Assembly (NCBI GenBank): GCA_963576735.1
Contig: OY755198.1
Coordinates: 6,262,001-6,326,000, forward strand
Length of the DNA: 64,000 nt
Reading direction: 5' to 3'
DNA from: Bedellia somnulentella
Lineage: Eukaryota; Arthropoda; Insecta; Lepidoptera; Bedelliidae
The notes beneath the pieces were generated by a model. It ran no database searches. It saw only the letters and a program-made list of their open reading frames with translations, and was not told the DNA's origin. The position numbers and the translations under genes were made by a program. Of the stretch, positions 46,601 to 47,571 are shown piece by piece. The number at the start of each line of letters is the position of its first letter. Within the stretch, counting starts at the first letter, position 1.

Positions 46601-47571
46601 AACATTCTAAGCCGGCACTACACGCCAACAATAACACTAATTCATATTTTCCTGTACATTTGAAAGATGGGACTAGGGGTTTTGGGACTTTATATGTGAT
46701 TGTTGAGGCATGTTTGTGAGAATCCAATTTAACAGTGGACGGGATATTGGGATATATGTAATTTTATAGTTCTAGCTACCTCACTTAGTTATTCATTGCT
46801 GTAAATATCTATTCAAATAAATAACATAGTTTCTAACTTTGACTGTTTGTAACAACTAATCTTTGGAAATCCTCAATTAATGATGCAGCAAATACTATTT
46901 AGGAGTGCTGTAAGCTGTTTATTATCACACAAAACTTGTATTGGTTGAAGGAACCTCAGATATTTGAAAAATAATGCTCACTCGCACAGCCAGGATAGTC
47001 CACTAGTAGTTAAGAGCTTATTTCATTTGTCTGAATTCAGACGTCTGAAAGCGCGTGCGTTAAGCTGGCGTACCATAAAGCTGTATCGATCTGGTTACTA
47101 TGTCAAAAAACTCTGCCTAAATATTGCCTAATTAGTGTAAATCTAAAACAAATAGTGCCTCTTTAGTTTAGGAAATAAACACCATTTTCACTGTGTACGT
47201 TTTCACTATTTAGGCAGAGTTTTTTGACTAAATAACCAGCTCGATACAGCTTCATGGTACGCCAGCTTAACGCACGCGCTTTCAGAGGTCTGAATTCAGA
47301 CAAATGGAATAAGCTCTTTGGATACTTAGAGTCAAAAATAACTCGTCATGTCTTGAGCAATGGCAAAAATTACGTATCATATAATTTCCTAAAAACAGCT
47401 GATGTAGCAAGACATATAATAAAATATATGAAAACTTACAGTGAGTTCTCCCAAAAATTTGTAGCATTCGATAGTCCTCTCACGGTGTAACATTTTTCTG
47501 CTATAATTTAAACAACAGAGACATAAACCTCTTAAACTATAGCCTTCTAATATCACGTTTATCTCCCTCAT
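4530..47571 (-). CDS. ZAD-C2H2 zinc-finger protein gene, ten exons seen, 3' end outside window
   Basis: Host gene assembled by eye from ten minus-strand exons: 47571-47440, 46186-46067, 37678-37570, 29496-29165, 28784-28590, 28324-28125, 26694-26569, 26152-26060, 21198-20986, 4641-4530. Each internal boundary has AG/GT sites and the phases agree throughout (0,0,1,0,0,2,2,2,2). The product so far is about 544 aa: an N-terminal ZAD (CxxC in exon 1, CxxC in exon 2), an acidic linker, then eight complete C2H2 fingers and a ninth begun in exon 10. ZAD proteins are arthropod nuclear DNA-binding proteins in which ZAD usually mediates dimerisation; target genes cannot be read from sequence. Introns are long and packed with transposons. 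The gene identity within this large family is not recognised. Confidence 0.85.
4681..4866 (+). repeat. SINE-A copy (tRNA-derived), 5' half
   Basis: Head with tRNA-like promoter boxes: TAGTGGGTAG (A box region) and GGTTCAAATCC (B box), followed by the family-specific body GGTTAATTTATCATGGTTGTTA and GAAACCCACATG. The 3' half is replaced by a SINE-B copy. Confidence 0.75.
4867..5108 (-). repeat. SINE-B copy
   Basis: Reverse orientation: starts with the (ACAT)n tail and ends with GCCGACACTACACGGCA. Conserved internal words are GGGTAGCCAGAGC, CCACTTTTGGAAGTTGA and TTAGTCGCC. Confidence 0.8.
5109..5352. other. Unassigned interval between two SINE-B copies
   Basis: Two short overlapping open frames but no recognisable protein or repeat. 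Probably intronic sequence. Confidence 0.4.
5353..5601 (-). repeat. SINE-B copy
   Basis: Near full length, with a short (ACAT) tail at the left and AAGCCGGCACTACACAGCA at the right. Confidence 0.8.
5755..7745 (+). pseudogene. 5'-truncated LINE reverse transcriptase, frameshifted
   Basis: No endonuclease remains. The linker begins near 5760 (YNEMFESEKCFKSRIRWC at 5865) and RT follows in several frames: RGKSPGHDGLS, FGFRAGLSTESAE, FLDLSKAFDLVSYD, CGVRQGGLSSPAFF, YADDMVLL (about 6882-6905). Frame changes occur near 6270, 6430 and 7080, where a short segment before the final domain is lost. The C-terminal part is disrupted by a 35-bp minisatellite. The 3' end has AATAAA and a (TTTA)n tail. The LINE clade is not assigned. 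Confidence 0.8.
7354..7527 (+). repeat. 35-bp minisatellite, five copies, inside LINE coding sequence
   Basis: Units start at 7354, 7389, 7424, 7459 and 7494 (last lacks one base). Each has AAGTCCGCACGGACTGCTTC followed by CATGCCACGATGCGG, with only a few substitutions in the first two units. It arose by expansion of one coding segment (RTDCFHATMR). Because 35 is not a multiple of three, each unit shifts the frame, yet the array stays open in several frames on both strands. Confidence 0.9.
7880..8055 (+). repeat. SINE-B fragment in Helitron
   Basis: Matches the SINE-B middle and 3' part: GGGCGATGCAGTTGGTGACC, CATCACTAATTACCTTTATT and TACCCTTTTATGG. Diverged. Confidence 0.6.
8700..9262 (-). 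pseudogene. Helitron Rep-helicase C-terminal remnant
   Basis: Reads LLCERAILIPKNETVTKI, then GVPVMLMRNLDAPRLCNGTR, ITATILTGAAKGERVLIPRI, a stop, and further SFAMTINRAQGQTLRVTGV. These match the last motifs of the Pif1-like helicase of Helitrons, which unwinds DNA in rolling-circle transposition. An in-frame stop near 8890 and a missing C-terminus show it is dead. Two other fragments of the same domain are at 36262-36395 and 52603-52928. Confidence 0.85.
9263..9411. other. Short AT-rich spacer
   Basis: No coding or repeat call. It shares a short phrase (ACCTAAAATCTATAA) with 15277-15295. Confidence 0.3.
9412..11150 (+). pseudogene. 5'-truncated LINE RT, CR1/Jockey-like
   Basis: Begins in the linker (GQQAADAFADYFSSVFVARV), frameshifts near 9778, then is open for 391 aa at 9768-10943. 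RT motifs are HRPIAVLSVFAKLFE, HGFRVGRSATTNH, FFDFRKAFDVV and YADDLKTY. The motif usually written GVPQGS reads GVSQSSTIGP, so the palm residues before the active site are altered. The C-terminal domain (DLGVLLDPQLTF, LGYVMRTASHF) is related to that of the 963-aa LINE next door. The 3' end is a TTTATTTTATTTT tail that abuts the tail of that LINE. Confidence 0.8.
11367..14258 (-). CDS. LINE ORF2 protein (endonuclease-reverse transcriptase), open 963 aa
   Basis: Complete APE endonuclease: IFYQNVRGLRTKT (residues 6-18, with catalytic Asn), LTETW, the GDFN motif (CIGDFNFGD), and the EDAHH variant near the usual SDH site. The linker (YNRIYELRDKYIPTRLMVP) leads to RT: GGPDDIPPIF, YRPISKLCLFGKTLE, HGFLKKRSTTTNLL, YTDYQKCFDRIDH, GVPQGSLLGPLLF and FADD (689-692). 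The C-terminal domain ends in a YNEIQ block. No internal stop. EN style and linker place it near CR1/Daphne-like insect LINEs; the clade was not tested. Only the truncated ORF1 argues against full competence. Confidence 0.88.
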   Translation of the reverse strand: MASLDIFYQNVRGLRTKTSNFLRNVCLNDYDIICLTETWLLDGILNSELFDSRYLVWRRDRDYVKTRQKMGGGVLIAVKKQIIASERLDWRSSAEDIWLTISLPKSAPRSTTKYVHLCTLYLCDENCGYSYTTQLNNFINNLNDIVMSNLSDIFLCIGDFNFGDKLNWRSHNNVQELQPIFVNDSPSYSLTNFLDTIAVCGLYQYNGVPNHNERILDLVLSNQPVVVQRCDSPLVPEDAHHCSINISLNLAGVVTLKEQPRRRYLYYKGEYSSIVSELDETNWSNLLNSIPFERAVDVFYNRIYELRDKYIPTRLMVPNSYPPWYSSALIKILKEKAKYHKKYKNYQNITDYNTFALLRNRAVKEEKLCFAAYISRVESSVIDNPKYFWTYVKGKKMGSSFPSSMHYKIKTAANGEQISQLFAEYFQTNFVASDTHSSSTFQHTTMSPCNTISAIEVIDDEVYKILKNLDPYKSGGPDDIPPIFIINCAKSIAAPLSILFRRSFAEGIVPSIWKSAFITPIHKKGDKSHIENYRPISKLCLFGKTLERLVYDQLYAALQNDFNDEQHGFLKKRSTTTNLLLATDFISEGMENGEQVDVVYTDYQKCFDRIDHQVVLRRLVESGIHGDLLRWFESYIRNRSQAVALQGFMSSWSSIPSGVPQGSLLGPLLFIIVINNINKCFLHSKILLFADDMKVLKYIKSISDARNLQSDLDRFQNYCLTNKLDLNVSKCYCVSFSRKRELIQFNYTLNGLTLTKVNFIRDLGVVVDNHLLFDNHINSIVNKASRTLGFIMRTASDFQDIKTIKILYCAYVRSHLEYASSVWNPRYQIYKNRIEAIQKRFLRYLDFKCKQSISGYYERCKKYHFVPLDVRRNISDICNLAKIANGSVNCPELLSKVQLRTNPMALRQRSLLHVPQARTNYRQNSFIIRVSREYNEIQNDFDIFNSSISAIKRLLTNSFFQNI
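14769..15003 (-). pseudogene. C-terminus of LINE ORF1 protein
   Basis: LRSYFGLQGHSKIFVNDHLT, then NKNLLSNAKKIA, KYIWVK and IYVRRNETSPTILI. The VNDHLT...YKYIWVK...VRRN pattern is the usual C-terminal block of ORF1 in CR1/Jockey-type insect LINEs. The rest of ORF1 is missing, cut off near 15003. Confidence 0.65.
15006..15404. other. AT-rich interval without gene
   Basis: Runs of TTTTAATTAAG and an AATAAATATAAAA end at about 15190-15225 look like the 3' tail of a plus-strand retroelement fragment, but no coding part is attached. Confidence 0.35.
15405..16105. mobile_element. Non-autonomous hAT element, 701 bp
   Basis: Terminal inverted repeats TAGAGGTGTGTAGGTCCGG and CCGGACCTACACATCTCTA, flanked by an exact 8-bp target duplication CTCGAAAC at 15397-15404 and 16106-16113. 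Eight-bp duplications with TAGAG-type ends are typical of hAT. The short open frames inside have no transposase similarity. Confidence 0.88.
16300..16743 (-). mobile_element. Helitron 5' end
   Basis: On the minus strand from 16743 the sequence begins TCCATACTTATATTATAAAT, followed by GGGAAAGTGAGTTTGTTTG, a typical Helitron 5' terminus. It continues with TTTATCCCGGAAAAATTATA, shared with 53940. The left limit is vague. The interval 16106-16300 is unassigned intronic sequence. Confidence 0.55.
16787..20209 (+). mobile_element. Full-length single-ORF LINE, RTE-like, with 13-bp target duplication
   Basis: Flanked by TAATTATATAGAC at 16774-16786 and 20210-20222. The 5' UTR (from GCTGTGTAGTGCCGG at about 16809) is 270 bases. 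The 3' end is CGGCGTGAGAATATGTATGT with (ATGT)n. Both ends match those of SINE-B. A second, diverged 3' fragment is at 46210-46355. Confidence 0.85.
17078..20182 (+). CDS. Endonuclease-reverse transcriptase of RTE-like LINE, intact 1034 aa
   Basis: APE endonuclease at about 30-275: RFGTMNVCGG (catalytic Asn), VNETKRKG (Glu), VYAPDMS, GDFNGWVG (173-180), MIDFVIVDER, GTDH (265-268). RT at about 515-800: GKAAGYDRIN, YRGISLLSIVGKLY, AGFRKGMGCMDQIF, FIDLEKAYDRV, GVRQGCVASPWLF and YADD (761-764). The C-terminal domain has YGSECWVW and FGHIERMDDSKLVKEIYRA, then RGRPRR. A single long ORF without a separate ORF1 is usual for RTE-type elements. Every catalytic residue I can check is present. The first ATG is used; an ATG 17 codons later is also possible. 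Confidence 0.9.
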   Translation: MCFATKIKHDGGDMARHLSRRGSSRGEKWAKETRFGTMNVCGGMHEKLDEVCLIMEDRKLDFLCVNETKRKGKEVSQLGPFTAIWSGVAESDRACQGVGLLISERMAKCMKDYACVSPRLLWIKVKVGLVRMRIICVYAPDMSRSLSEREEFWNLLDDVANGCDENEKIVMLGDFNGWVGVSRNGCERVLGKFGDKRVNENGEKVIEVCLERNLCVTNTLFEHKDIHMYTRQRGSERSMIDFVIVDERLRAKVVDTRVHRGINVGTDHFLVISRLRGLCTRWRHRAKVSTTEFARIKVEKLEEDENIRDEYMKKLDDRLSCVEMKDEMEIEEVWDVLKSSMVECATEVCGLSKRTNRPPTSWWDKDVKEAVGDKKKAWLDLLAIKASKRMDARVKDDVVKNSEDEYKRVKNEVKKKIEKKKRDLIEWCERKLSDNFRNNQKLFWKYIRKEKGVSQNTRVNVVRDEQGELATDESSIRRVWKNYFEGLFEKEDTSISSPIGSNVDWNDVMGDFSDSEISMEEIMKAMKSMKLGKAAGYDRINTEMLRAGKGVVASWLYFLFQKCWSSGKVPQDWCKAVIVPLYKGKGSHQEARNYRGISLLSIVGKLYAKVLIERVMNETDDKIWDVQAGFRKGMGCMDQIFSLRSITEKFLAKNRKVYCSFIDLEKAYDRVVRKCLWEVLSKFGLGSRLIRALVSLYEDSSVCVRVNGENTDWFGISRGVRQGCVASPWLFNLFMDDCLTELRESDYGLRMGGFIIKCLLYADDQVLLASSVEELQEMMNIACASFEKKGMRVNVDKTKTMVFEREVNMTECVIEINGKKVEQVKEFVYLGSLFTRDGKCDEDIERRVKKGNAVNGALDSLMSSQSVSEKARMAVHDAVLVPTLMYGSECWVWQKKHESRVNAVEMRSLRKVCNVRLCDRVRNDVIRERCGVKDDIVRKIEKGMLRWFGHIERMDDSKLVKEIYRANVEGNVSRGRPRRTHLDQIENVLKKAGVRSMKNKRACMKRLMDVNEAREVCQDRTKLRSIVSAYPNGN
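20478..20640 (+). repeat. SINE-A 3' half
   Basis: CCTGCCCCCTATCACGTGAG, then CACCAGGTGACAATGTCACG and CCAACCCCTTAGGGGATATA. It faces an inverted copy immediately downstream. Confidence 0.75.
20726..20945 (-). repeat. SINE-A copy, inverted to the previous one
   Basis: Minus strand from 20945: CGTGATAGCTCAGTGGGTAG, then GTCGTCTGCACGATAAGG region and CTATCACGTG; ends before the 3' tail. With 20478-20640 it forms a large inverted repeat just downstream of exon 9. Confidence 0.7.
20986..21198 (-). CDS. Exon 9 of ZAD zinc-finger gene: end of finger 5, fingers 6 and 7
   Basis: 213 bases between TTCTTGCAG and CGTAAGTT. It holds the finger-5 tail, then CEYCGKTMKYATNLSRH(VRTH) and CKLCNMKTFSRQCYQRH(IKYGKKH). 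The last finger has H-x6-H instead of the usual H-x3-5-H. It leaves in phase 2 and is completed by the first base of exon 10. Confidence 0.85.
21365..21620 (-). repeat. SINE-C copy (tRNA-derived)
   Basis: Minus strand head GTGGTCGAGTAGTTGGTTAC and GGGTTCGATCCC (B box), then GCATAAATGATTGTTTCTTA and a CCATAATACCAG body. A second copy is at 36775-37030. The interval 21199-21364 is unassigned. Confidence 0.7.
21672..21935 (+). repeat. SINE-B copy, full length
   Basis: GCCGTGTAGTGTCGGCTTAG at the head, GACCCGTCAACAAAAAC, CTTCCAAAAGTGGCTGAGG and CCTTGAGTATATGTATGTAT with (ATGT)n. Confidence 0.85.
21937..22045 (+). repeat. SINE-A 3' fragment
   Basis: GAGTACCCAAAACACCAGGT to GGCGTGAACGTTTATG, directly attached to the SINE-B tail. 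22046-22435 has no recognisable content. Confidence 0.7.
22438..22495 (+). repeat. SINE-B fragment
   Basis: TACCATCTTTTCCCCACTCC and TTGGCTAAGGAATTTCTAAT match the SINE-B 3' half; it ends abruptly next to a zinc-finger-like sequence. Confidence 0.5.
22522..22671 (+). pseudogene. C2H2 zinc-finger pseudoexon, opposite strand to host gene
   Basis: Plus-strand translation gives one complete finger, CEVCHKVFKTRMSPYIHKQIH, and a second, CHVCGK-stop-FMYYNI...KTHTRYH, broken by a TGA at 22624. Two fingers with normal linker spacing are unlikely by chance. It is not in the orientation of the host gene and has a stop, so it is best read as a fragment of another zinc-finger gene or a moved copy. Confidence 0.55.
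22700..24400. other. 1.7 kb without recognisable gene
   Basis: Contains a GC-richer patch at about 23210-23370 and a repeat-like passage with AAAAAATCGCGATTTTTGGA at 24045. The open frame at 23060-23362 has no domain or motif and looks spurious. Confidence 0.5.
24402..24555 (-). repeat. SINE-B fragment
   Basis: (ACAT)n, TATACTCACGGCTATAAATC and GGGAAAAGATGGT; the head is missing. Confidence 0.65.
24560..24645 (+). repeat. SINE-A 3' fragment
   Basis: CAGAAGTCTTATTACATCTG and GGGGACATACGGCGTGAAC, diverged. Confidence 0.6.
24735..25180 (+). pseudogene. C-terminal fragment of a CR1/L2-like LINE
   Basis: IIWGNSTHFNNAFIAQKICL, RAICGKKPNDSCRPFFK and LNILTLTSIYIYETC are the conserved block after the RT domain. 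After a stop near 25018 it continues as CVHIYNHLPKDLKSL to a poly-A-like run at 25167. 5'-truncated; related in kind to the 957-aa LINE but of another family. 25190-25545 is AT-rich with no gene. Confidence 0.75.
25550..25925 (+). repeat. SINE-A reference copy, full length
   Basis: Head CGTGATAGCCCAGTGGGTAG with GTTCAAATCC (pol III A and B boxes), body CATGGCTGAGTTGTACTTAG, CCCCCTATCACGTGAGTACA, CACCAGGTGACAAAGTCAC, and the tail CCAACCCCTTCGGGGATATT plus (TTATG)n. The first 20 bases are partly duplicated. Best-preserved copy in the window. Confidence 0.85.
26060..26152 (-). CDS. Exon 8 of ZAD zinc-finger gene: end of finger 4, most of finger 5
   Basis: 93 bases, ATTACAG acceptor and GGTAAGA donor, phase 2 in and out. 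It completes finger 4 and carries ECPKCNRKFSRKDVMKQHLR; the last histidine of finger 5 comes from exon 9 (LRIFH). The fingers are split by introns but join exactly. Confidence 0.85.
26183..26515. repeat. Two SINE-B copies in inverted arrangement
   Basis: 26183-26390 is a minus-orientation copy, and 26385-26515 a plus-orientation one; they meet at TTAGTCGCC/GGCGACTTAA. Together they form an imperfect hairpin within intron 7. Confidence 0.7.
26569..26694 (-). CDS. Exon 7 of ZAD zinc-finger gene: linker and first part of finger 4
   Basis: Starts after the acceptor TTTTTATGATTCTAG and ends at GTAAGT in phase 2. It codes for a lysine-rich linker (CDKELNKNAKEKQDK) and most of a finger, ECDICHYKTRYKRSLKLH. 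Exon 8 supplies the second histidine (HIERH). An alternative start at 26752 would add 16 residues in the same frame. Confidence 0.75.
27037..27599. mobile_element. Harbinger-like element, internally deleted
   Basis: Inverted ends TTAGTGCTTGTTCACGTTG and CAACGTGAACAAGCACTAA, followed inside by GC-rich arrays (CGCGGGCGCGG). The target duplication is ambiguous: TA if the ends start with GTGCTTG, none if they start with TTAG. It carries the transposase N-terminus listed next. Confidence 0.65.
27210..27471 (-). pseudogene. Harbinger-type transposase N-terminus
   Basis: From ATG at 27471: MDDDLLFLTENSYLKW, then ERYGEFHTIYNNLREPLFKI. The GEFHTLYxxLR block is common at the start of PIF/Harbinger transposases. 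The DDE domain is absent. Confidence 0.55.
27780..28087 (+). mobile_element. Short non-autonomous Helitron
   Basis: ACTATATAAGTAAAAGTGG at the start, AACTCGAGAACGAACGAACC inside, and GCGAAGCCGGGGCGGACCAC with CTTG at the end. The terminal CTAG has decayed to CTTG. Confidence 0.55.
28125..28324 (-). CDS. Exon 6 of ZAD zinc-finger gene: fingers 2 and 3
   Basis: Begins after GTTTCAG in phase 0. Contains two fingers, CDICHIELISRKHVQSH(IKSH) and CNTCEYKTTMNDIMTSH(LIQH). Two perfect GTAAGT donors lie 10 bases apart. Using the downstream one ends the exon at 28125 in phase 2, matching the exon 7 acceptor at 26695. Using the upstream one ends it at 28135 in phase 1, which fits only a weaker acceptor at 26753. 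The first option is preferred for acceptor quality. Confidence 0.75.
28400..28516. repeat. GCGGAGG-rich repeat, possible hAT end
   Basis: Repeated GCGGAGG/GCGGAAG words; the minus strand starts TAGGGTTGTAACGGAACCCC, like hAT termini. The other end was not found. Confidence 0.3.
28590..28784 (-). CDS. Exon 5 of ZAD zinc-finger gene: first C2H2 finger
   Basis: 65 codons, phase 0 at both ends, between CTCCACAG and GTAAGT. After an amphipathic stretch it contains finger 1, CVKCFAVFKSAAGLSVH, then LRKH, with normal Cys and His spacing (H-x4-H). Confidence 0.85.
28917..29155 (+). repeat. SINE-B copy between exons 4 and 5
   Basis: GCCGTGTAGTGCCGGCTTAG to GATAGCCGTGAGTATATG, complete but without a long tail. 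Confidence 0.8.
29165..29496 (-). CDS. Exon 4 of ZAD zinc-finger gene: acidic linker
   Basis: 332 bases from a TTCACAG acceptor to GTAAGT after APNKL, leaving in phase 0. The roughly 110 residues are rich in Asp and Glu (for example EENVSFEEETFSEN) and end in a basic patch (SEKKVKSSQRK) that could act as a nuclear localisation signal. No folded domain is visible; acidic linkers between ZAD and fingers are common in the family. Confidence 0.8.
29515..30440 (+). repeat. SINE-A copy split by a LINE fragment and an AT-rich insert
   Basis: Head at 29519 (GACCTCAGTGGGTAGAACAC, GGTTCCATCCC), body to AACCCACAT at 29669, interrupted by 29672-30124, resuming with GTTGTGTTGTACTTAATCAT, interrupted again at about 30233-30345, and finishing at 30440. 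Confidence 0.7.
29672..30124 (+). mobile_element. 3' fragment of the 963-aa LINE family
   Basis: Matches the end of the LINE at 11137-11567 in opposite orientation: CAGAATTCATTTATAATACG, AATTTACTTTTAGTCTGTAA and the AAATAAAATAAAATAAAAT tail. 5'-truncated, as usual for LINE insertions, and lodged in a SINE-A. Confidence 0.8.
30452..30600 (+). repeat. SINE-B head fragment and SINE-A head fragment
   Basis: GCTGTGTAGTGTTGGCTTAG at 30452, then GACTAGTGTTCAAATCCCGG at 30530 to GTGTGGTTAATT. The latter is cut by the tail of the following minus-strand LINE. Confidence 0.65.
31614..31735 (+). pseudogene. MADF-domain protein N-terminus (Harbinger accessory gene)
   Basis: MAKWSEDTTIKFVSEYVGHE followed by CLWHVKNNSYKNKQARHS is the first half of a MADF domain (YxxHECLWxxxxxxYKNKxxR). 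Harbinger elements encode a second DNA-binding protein of this Myb/MADF type next to the transposase. Only the start is left. Confidence 0.7.
31698..31907 (-). pseudogene. Harbinger transposase N-terminus
   Basis: MNTHRRRQIRAILRKILTVV, then KRLWERPWISRRSMLGGSTL and LLKKLA. The RxWxRPWxxRR block typically begins Harbinger transposases; the DDE nuclease is deleted. Confidence 0.7.
33541..33935. repeat. MITE with repeated CAATGCAACATG words
   Basis: Three modules start with GCGGGTATACATTGATGCAA or a variant and contain chains of CAATGCAACATG/CAATGCAACCTG. A fourth copy is at 35046-35228. Probably a DNA transposon whose ends are GGGTATACATTG. Confidence 0.6.
35046..35228. repeat. MITE inside LINE remnant
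   Basis: GAGCCGGGTATACATTGGAG, CAATGCAACATGCAATGC, then GCGTTAAGGCGGATATACAT; same family as 33541-33935. It separates YSYLTNW from LQSVSFGVPQG of the LINE. Confidence 0.65.
35885..36227 (+). mobile_element. 3' fragment of the 957-aa LINE family
   Basis: Nearly identical to 3595-3935 (for example YNKIPEDILNL, VAWCHQGSVQDVSG and the 3' UTR), ending in T-rich sequence. The host LINE word TTACT occurs on both sides (about 35876-35881 and 36229-36234), a likely short target duplication. Confidence 0.8.
36262..36395 (+). pseudogene. Helitron helicase fragment
   Basis: LPGRNIITTIILTGAAMGES, VLIPRIPIIPKDLPIQFKRL. Same domain as 8893-9010 in opposite orientation, cut off on both sides. Confidence 0.8.
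36411..36670 (+). repeat. SINE-A copy, head missing
   Basis: From TTTATCATGGTTGTTAACGG to GGCGTGAACGTTTATG; the tRNA-like head is replaced by the Helitron fragment. Confidence 0.8.
36775..37036 (-). repeat. SINE-C copy
   Basis: ATTATGGGATACTAACTCAA and CAATCATTAATGCTCATCAC match 21440-21540. The head near 37000 is diverged, and its B box is weak. Confidence 0.65.
37055..37525. repeat. MITE with AGGGTTCCGTA ends
   Basis: AGGGTTCCGTACTATCATC at the left and CCTTATGATGCGGAACCCT at the right are imperfect inverted ends. Inside is GGAGACAGACGGACAGACAG. No coding capacity. Confidence 0.55.
37570..37678 (-). CDS. Exon 3 of ZAD zinc-finger gene: linker
   Basis: 109 bases after a pyrimidine-rich TTTCAG acceptor. 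It enters in phase 0 (QPFLSSPNDFNES) and leaves in phase 1 at GGTAAGT. Codes for 36 linker residues including QCECGA. Exon 4 starts with the two bases needed to complete the split codon, which supports direct splicing across 8 kb of repeats. Confidence 0.75.
37680..38015. other. AT-rich intron sequence
   Basis: TA-rich runs at 37840-37960; no gene or repeat call. Confidence 0.5.
38017..38342. repeat. Fold-back element
   Basis: Nested inverted repeats: outer TTTATTTAAACACTTTATTG against CCACTTTATTGCATAC, inner GTACACAAAGGCGGACTTAT with CGCCTTAACGCGATTTCTTC against its complement at 38215-38275. The loop is about 65 bases. Likely a MITE. Confidence 0.7.
38345..38582 (-). repeat. SINE-A copy
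   Basis: Minus strand head ATGATAGCTCAGTAGGTAG, body to GGTGACAATGG; the 3' tail is missing and the B box is lost. Confidence 0.7.
38600..38770 (-). repeat. LINE 3' end with (TTC)n tail
   Basis: On the minus strand GTGCCACACATGGCGAATAA, then ACGTCTTTCTTCTTCTTC; AATAAA followed by a simple repeat suggests a retroposon 3' end. No coding part. 38771-38964 is unassigned. Confidence 0.45.
38965..39115 (+). repeat. LINE 3' UTR fragment with (TTA)n tail
   Basis: GGTTGTCTGGAAGAGATCGC and TAGTGATAAGACCGCC, then GTACAATAAAGAG and TTTTATTATTATT: a common insect LINE 3' UTR pattern. Confidence 0.55.
39130..39772 (-). pseudogene. Restriction-like endonuclease end of an R4/Dong-like LINE
   Basis: From 39772: ISGCSALANTEYLHRHNQAA (end of a CCHC knuckle, then RHN), YYKYLPEPILEN, and NKPDIVVWDRSQ with FLVDVTIPHDE. 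The KPD...VDV pattern is the active site of the type II-like endonuclease found C-terminal to RT in R2, R4 and NeSL LINEs. Open for about 180 codons to 39219. RT is absent (5'-truncated). Confidence 0.75.
39773..40085. other. AT-rich, low-complexity stretch
   Basis: TTATTAATAA-type runs and (TAAA)n near 40020-40100, which is the 3' tail zone of the next LINE. No gene. Confidence 0.5.
40090..40997 (-). pseudogene. LINE remnant (CR1/L2-like), right arm after RTE insertion
   Basis: Reading downwards from 40997: TTLDVLTAIINKSIFSSKFP, a poly-K shift near 40900, LRAISILPCASKIVERVV, SGFRKGHSTATALIDVV, LDFSRAFDC. The RT core including the YADD box is then deleted at about 40555, and LTRLNYCDVVYESCILARTQ to the end (KLKEFLLAHQ, 40108) follows. 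It joins 45225-45545 across the RTE element. Confidence 0.82.
41082..44041 (-). CDS. RTE-type ORF2: endonuclease-reverse transcriptase
   Basis: Open from the ORF1 stop. The first 67 residues have no methionine (LATAPENRKHTETTTT...), and the endonuclease begins FNIATLNTRTLRAEES, with the catalytic Asn, before the first ATG at 43838. APE motifs follow: ICEMRRP, QAYAPT, GDFNAQVG, EIDFIITNKP, NTDHRMV. RT motifs: EKAPGPDNITNEL, YRPISLISNVYKVFA, AGFRKNFSTIDHI, FIDYSKAFDSI, GVRQGDPLSPKLF, FADD (41852-41841). The end WTGHMLRCK...RWSDDIRLTLG...AEDRAQWRELEEAYA is characteristic of RTE. About 985 residues in total. Translation probably depends on -1 frameshifting, or on loss of one base in this copy. 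Confidence 0.88.
44039..44809 (-). CDS. RTE-type ORF1: coiled-coil and RRM-like protein, 256 aa
   Basis: Residues 1-75 form a coiled coil (KMNAIIEENKLLKNKVTELE). Then NNLVFFGVEE, EISNIYRIGKK and RPVVVSFTTQWKKHLILQ resemble an RRM-like nucleic-acid-binding fold. The C-terminal third is basic and Ser/Pro-rich. Such coiled-coil parts are known ahead of the endonuclease in some insect RTE-like elements. The TAG stop at 44041-44039 follows directly on the heptamer A AAA AAC, and ORF2 is open in the -1 frame from this point. Confidence 0.8.
   Translation of the reverse strand: MDKNMELLLRKLDEKLDKQANHITQSVTKNVTEAIDEKMNAIIEENKLLKNKVTELEQKIKSLEREKRKNNLVFFGVEESGKTERELVDYVKDKIEESGVQINSQEISNIYRIGKKTENKNRPVVVSFTTQWKKHLILQNKSKFSSNMYVKEDYSKETLEKRKQLMPQVEEEKKKGNIAYLKHDKLIVKKPEDNSRDKRRREPSDSPNQTTQYKSDSAKKATHPRPKIQKNDIIRPNLLNYVEKTRSEPYLNSPKN
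44810..45207 (-). promoter_or_regulatory. 5' region of the RTE element
   Basis: About 400 noncoding bases between the target duplication and ORF1; presumably the 5' UTR and internal promoter. No specific motif recognised. Confidence 0.4.
45225..45545 (-). pseudogene. LINE remnant (CR1/L2-like), left arm before RTE insertion
   Basis: DPRALWKNLKRSIIPNK, LINNHFCNIPGSSGLNI, then TKAKGLDEINIDMLLLTF, the linker and first RT motif. The next codons are found at 40997 downwards, after the RTE element. 5'-truncated at about 45545. Confidence 0.8.
45555..46010 (-). repeat. Diverged SINE-A split by a SINE-B
   Basis: SINE-A body at 45555-45720 (minus; CATGACTCAACTAGG, CACACATATGACTTTA) and head at 45930-46005 (TTGGTGTAGGCCTAACA). 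A plus-strand SINE-B lies between, at 45728-45925 (GCTGTGTAGTGTTGGCTTAG to GGCTGAGGAATTCC). Confidence 0.7.
46067..46186 (-). CDS. Exon 2 of ZAD zinc-finger gene: second half of ZAD
   Basis: Forty codons between an AATTCCAG acceptor and a GTATGT donor, phase 0 at both ends. The sequence IPEGLTIQLCYEC gives the second ZAD CxxC pair, followed by a helix-like stretch (FQQQINNAYQILAEYA) as expected for the ZAD dimerisation helix. Exons 1 and 2 join to a ZAD of normal length, about 75 residues. Confidence 0.85.
46205..46355 (+). pseudogene. 3' fragment of the 1034-aa LINE family
   Basis: AAAAATTCAAGAGCATGTATG, AATGTAAGGGAAGCAAGAGA and TAGTCTCTGCCTAC parallel 20070-20175. It codes for the last 35 or so residues with changes and a stop. 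Confidence 0.7.
46385..46628 (-). repeat. SINE-B copy with a short inverted head fragment
   Basis: Minus copy at 46411-46628 with a long (ACAT)n; a 26-base plus-strand head (GCTGTGTAGTGTGGGCTTTA) lies at 46385. 46629-47010 has no recognisable gene. Confidence 0.75.
47012..47318. repeat. Fold-back element in intron 1
   Basis: Arms of about 110 bases: AAGAGCTTATTTCATTTGTC, TGAATTCAGACGTCTGAAAG, CGCGTGCGTTAAGCTGGCGT at the left and the near-exact complement at 47195-47318. The loop is about 85 bases. No clear target duplication. Confidence 0.8.
47440..47571 (-). CDS. Exon 1 of ZAD zinc-finger gene: start codon and first half of ZAD
   Basis: Codes for 44 residues from ATG at 47571-47569 to a GTAAGT donor after GELT (phase 0). 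It contains the first ZAD cysteine pair, GLCLCC, a CxxC at residues 17 and 20. The open frame extends nine codons further upstream but with no ATG, so the MREINV start is chosen. A short intron separates it from exon 2, which carries the second pair. Only about 45 to 70 bases upstream lies the 3' tail of the large minus-strand LINE, so any 5' UTR exon or promoter is not evident. Confidence 0.8.
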
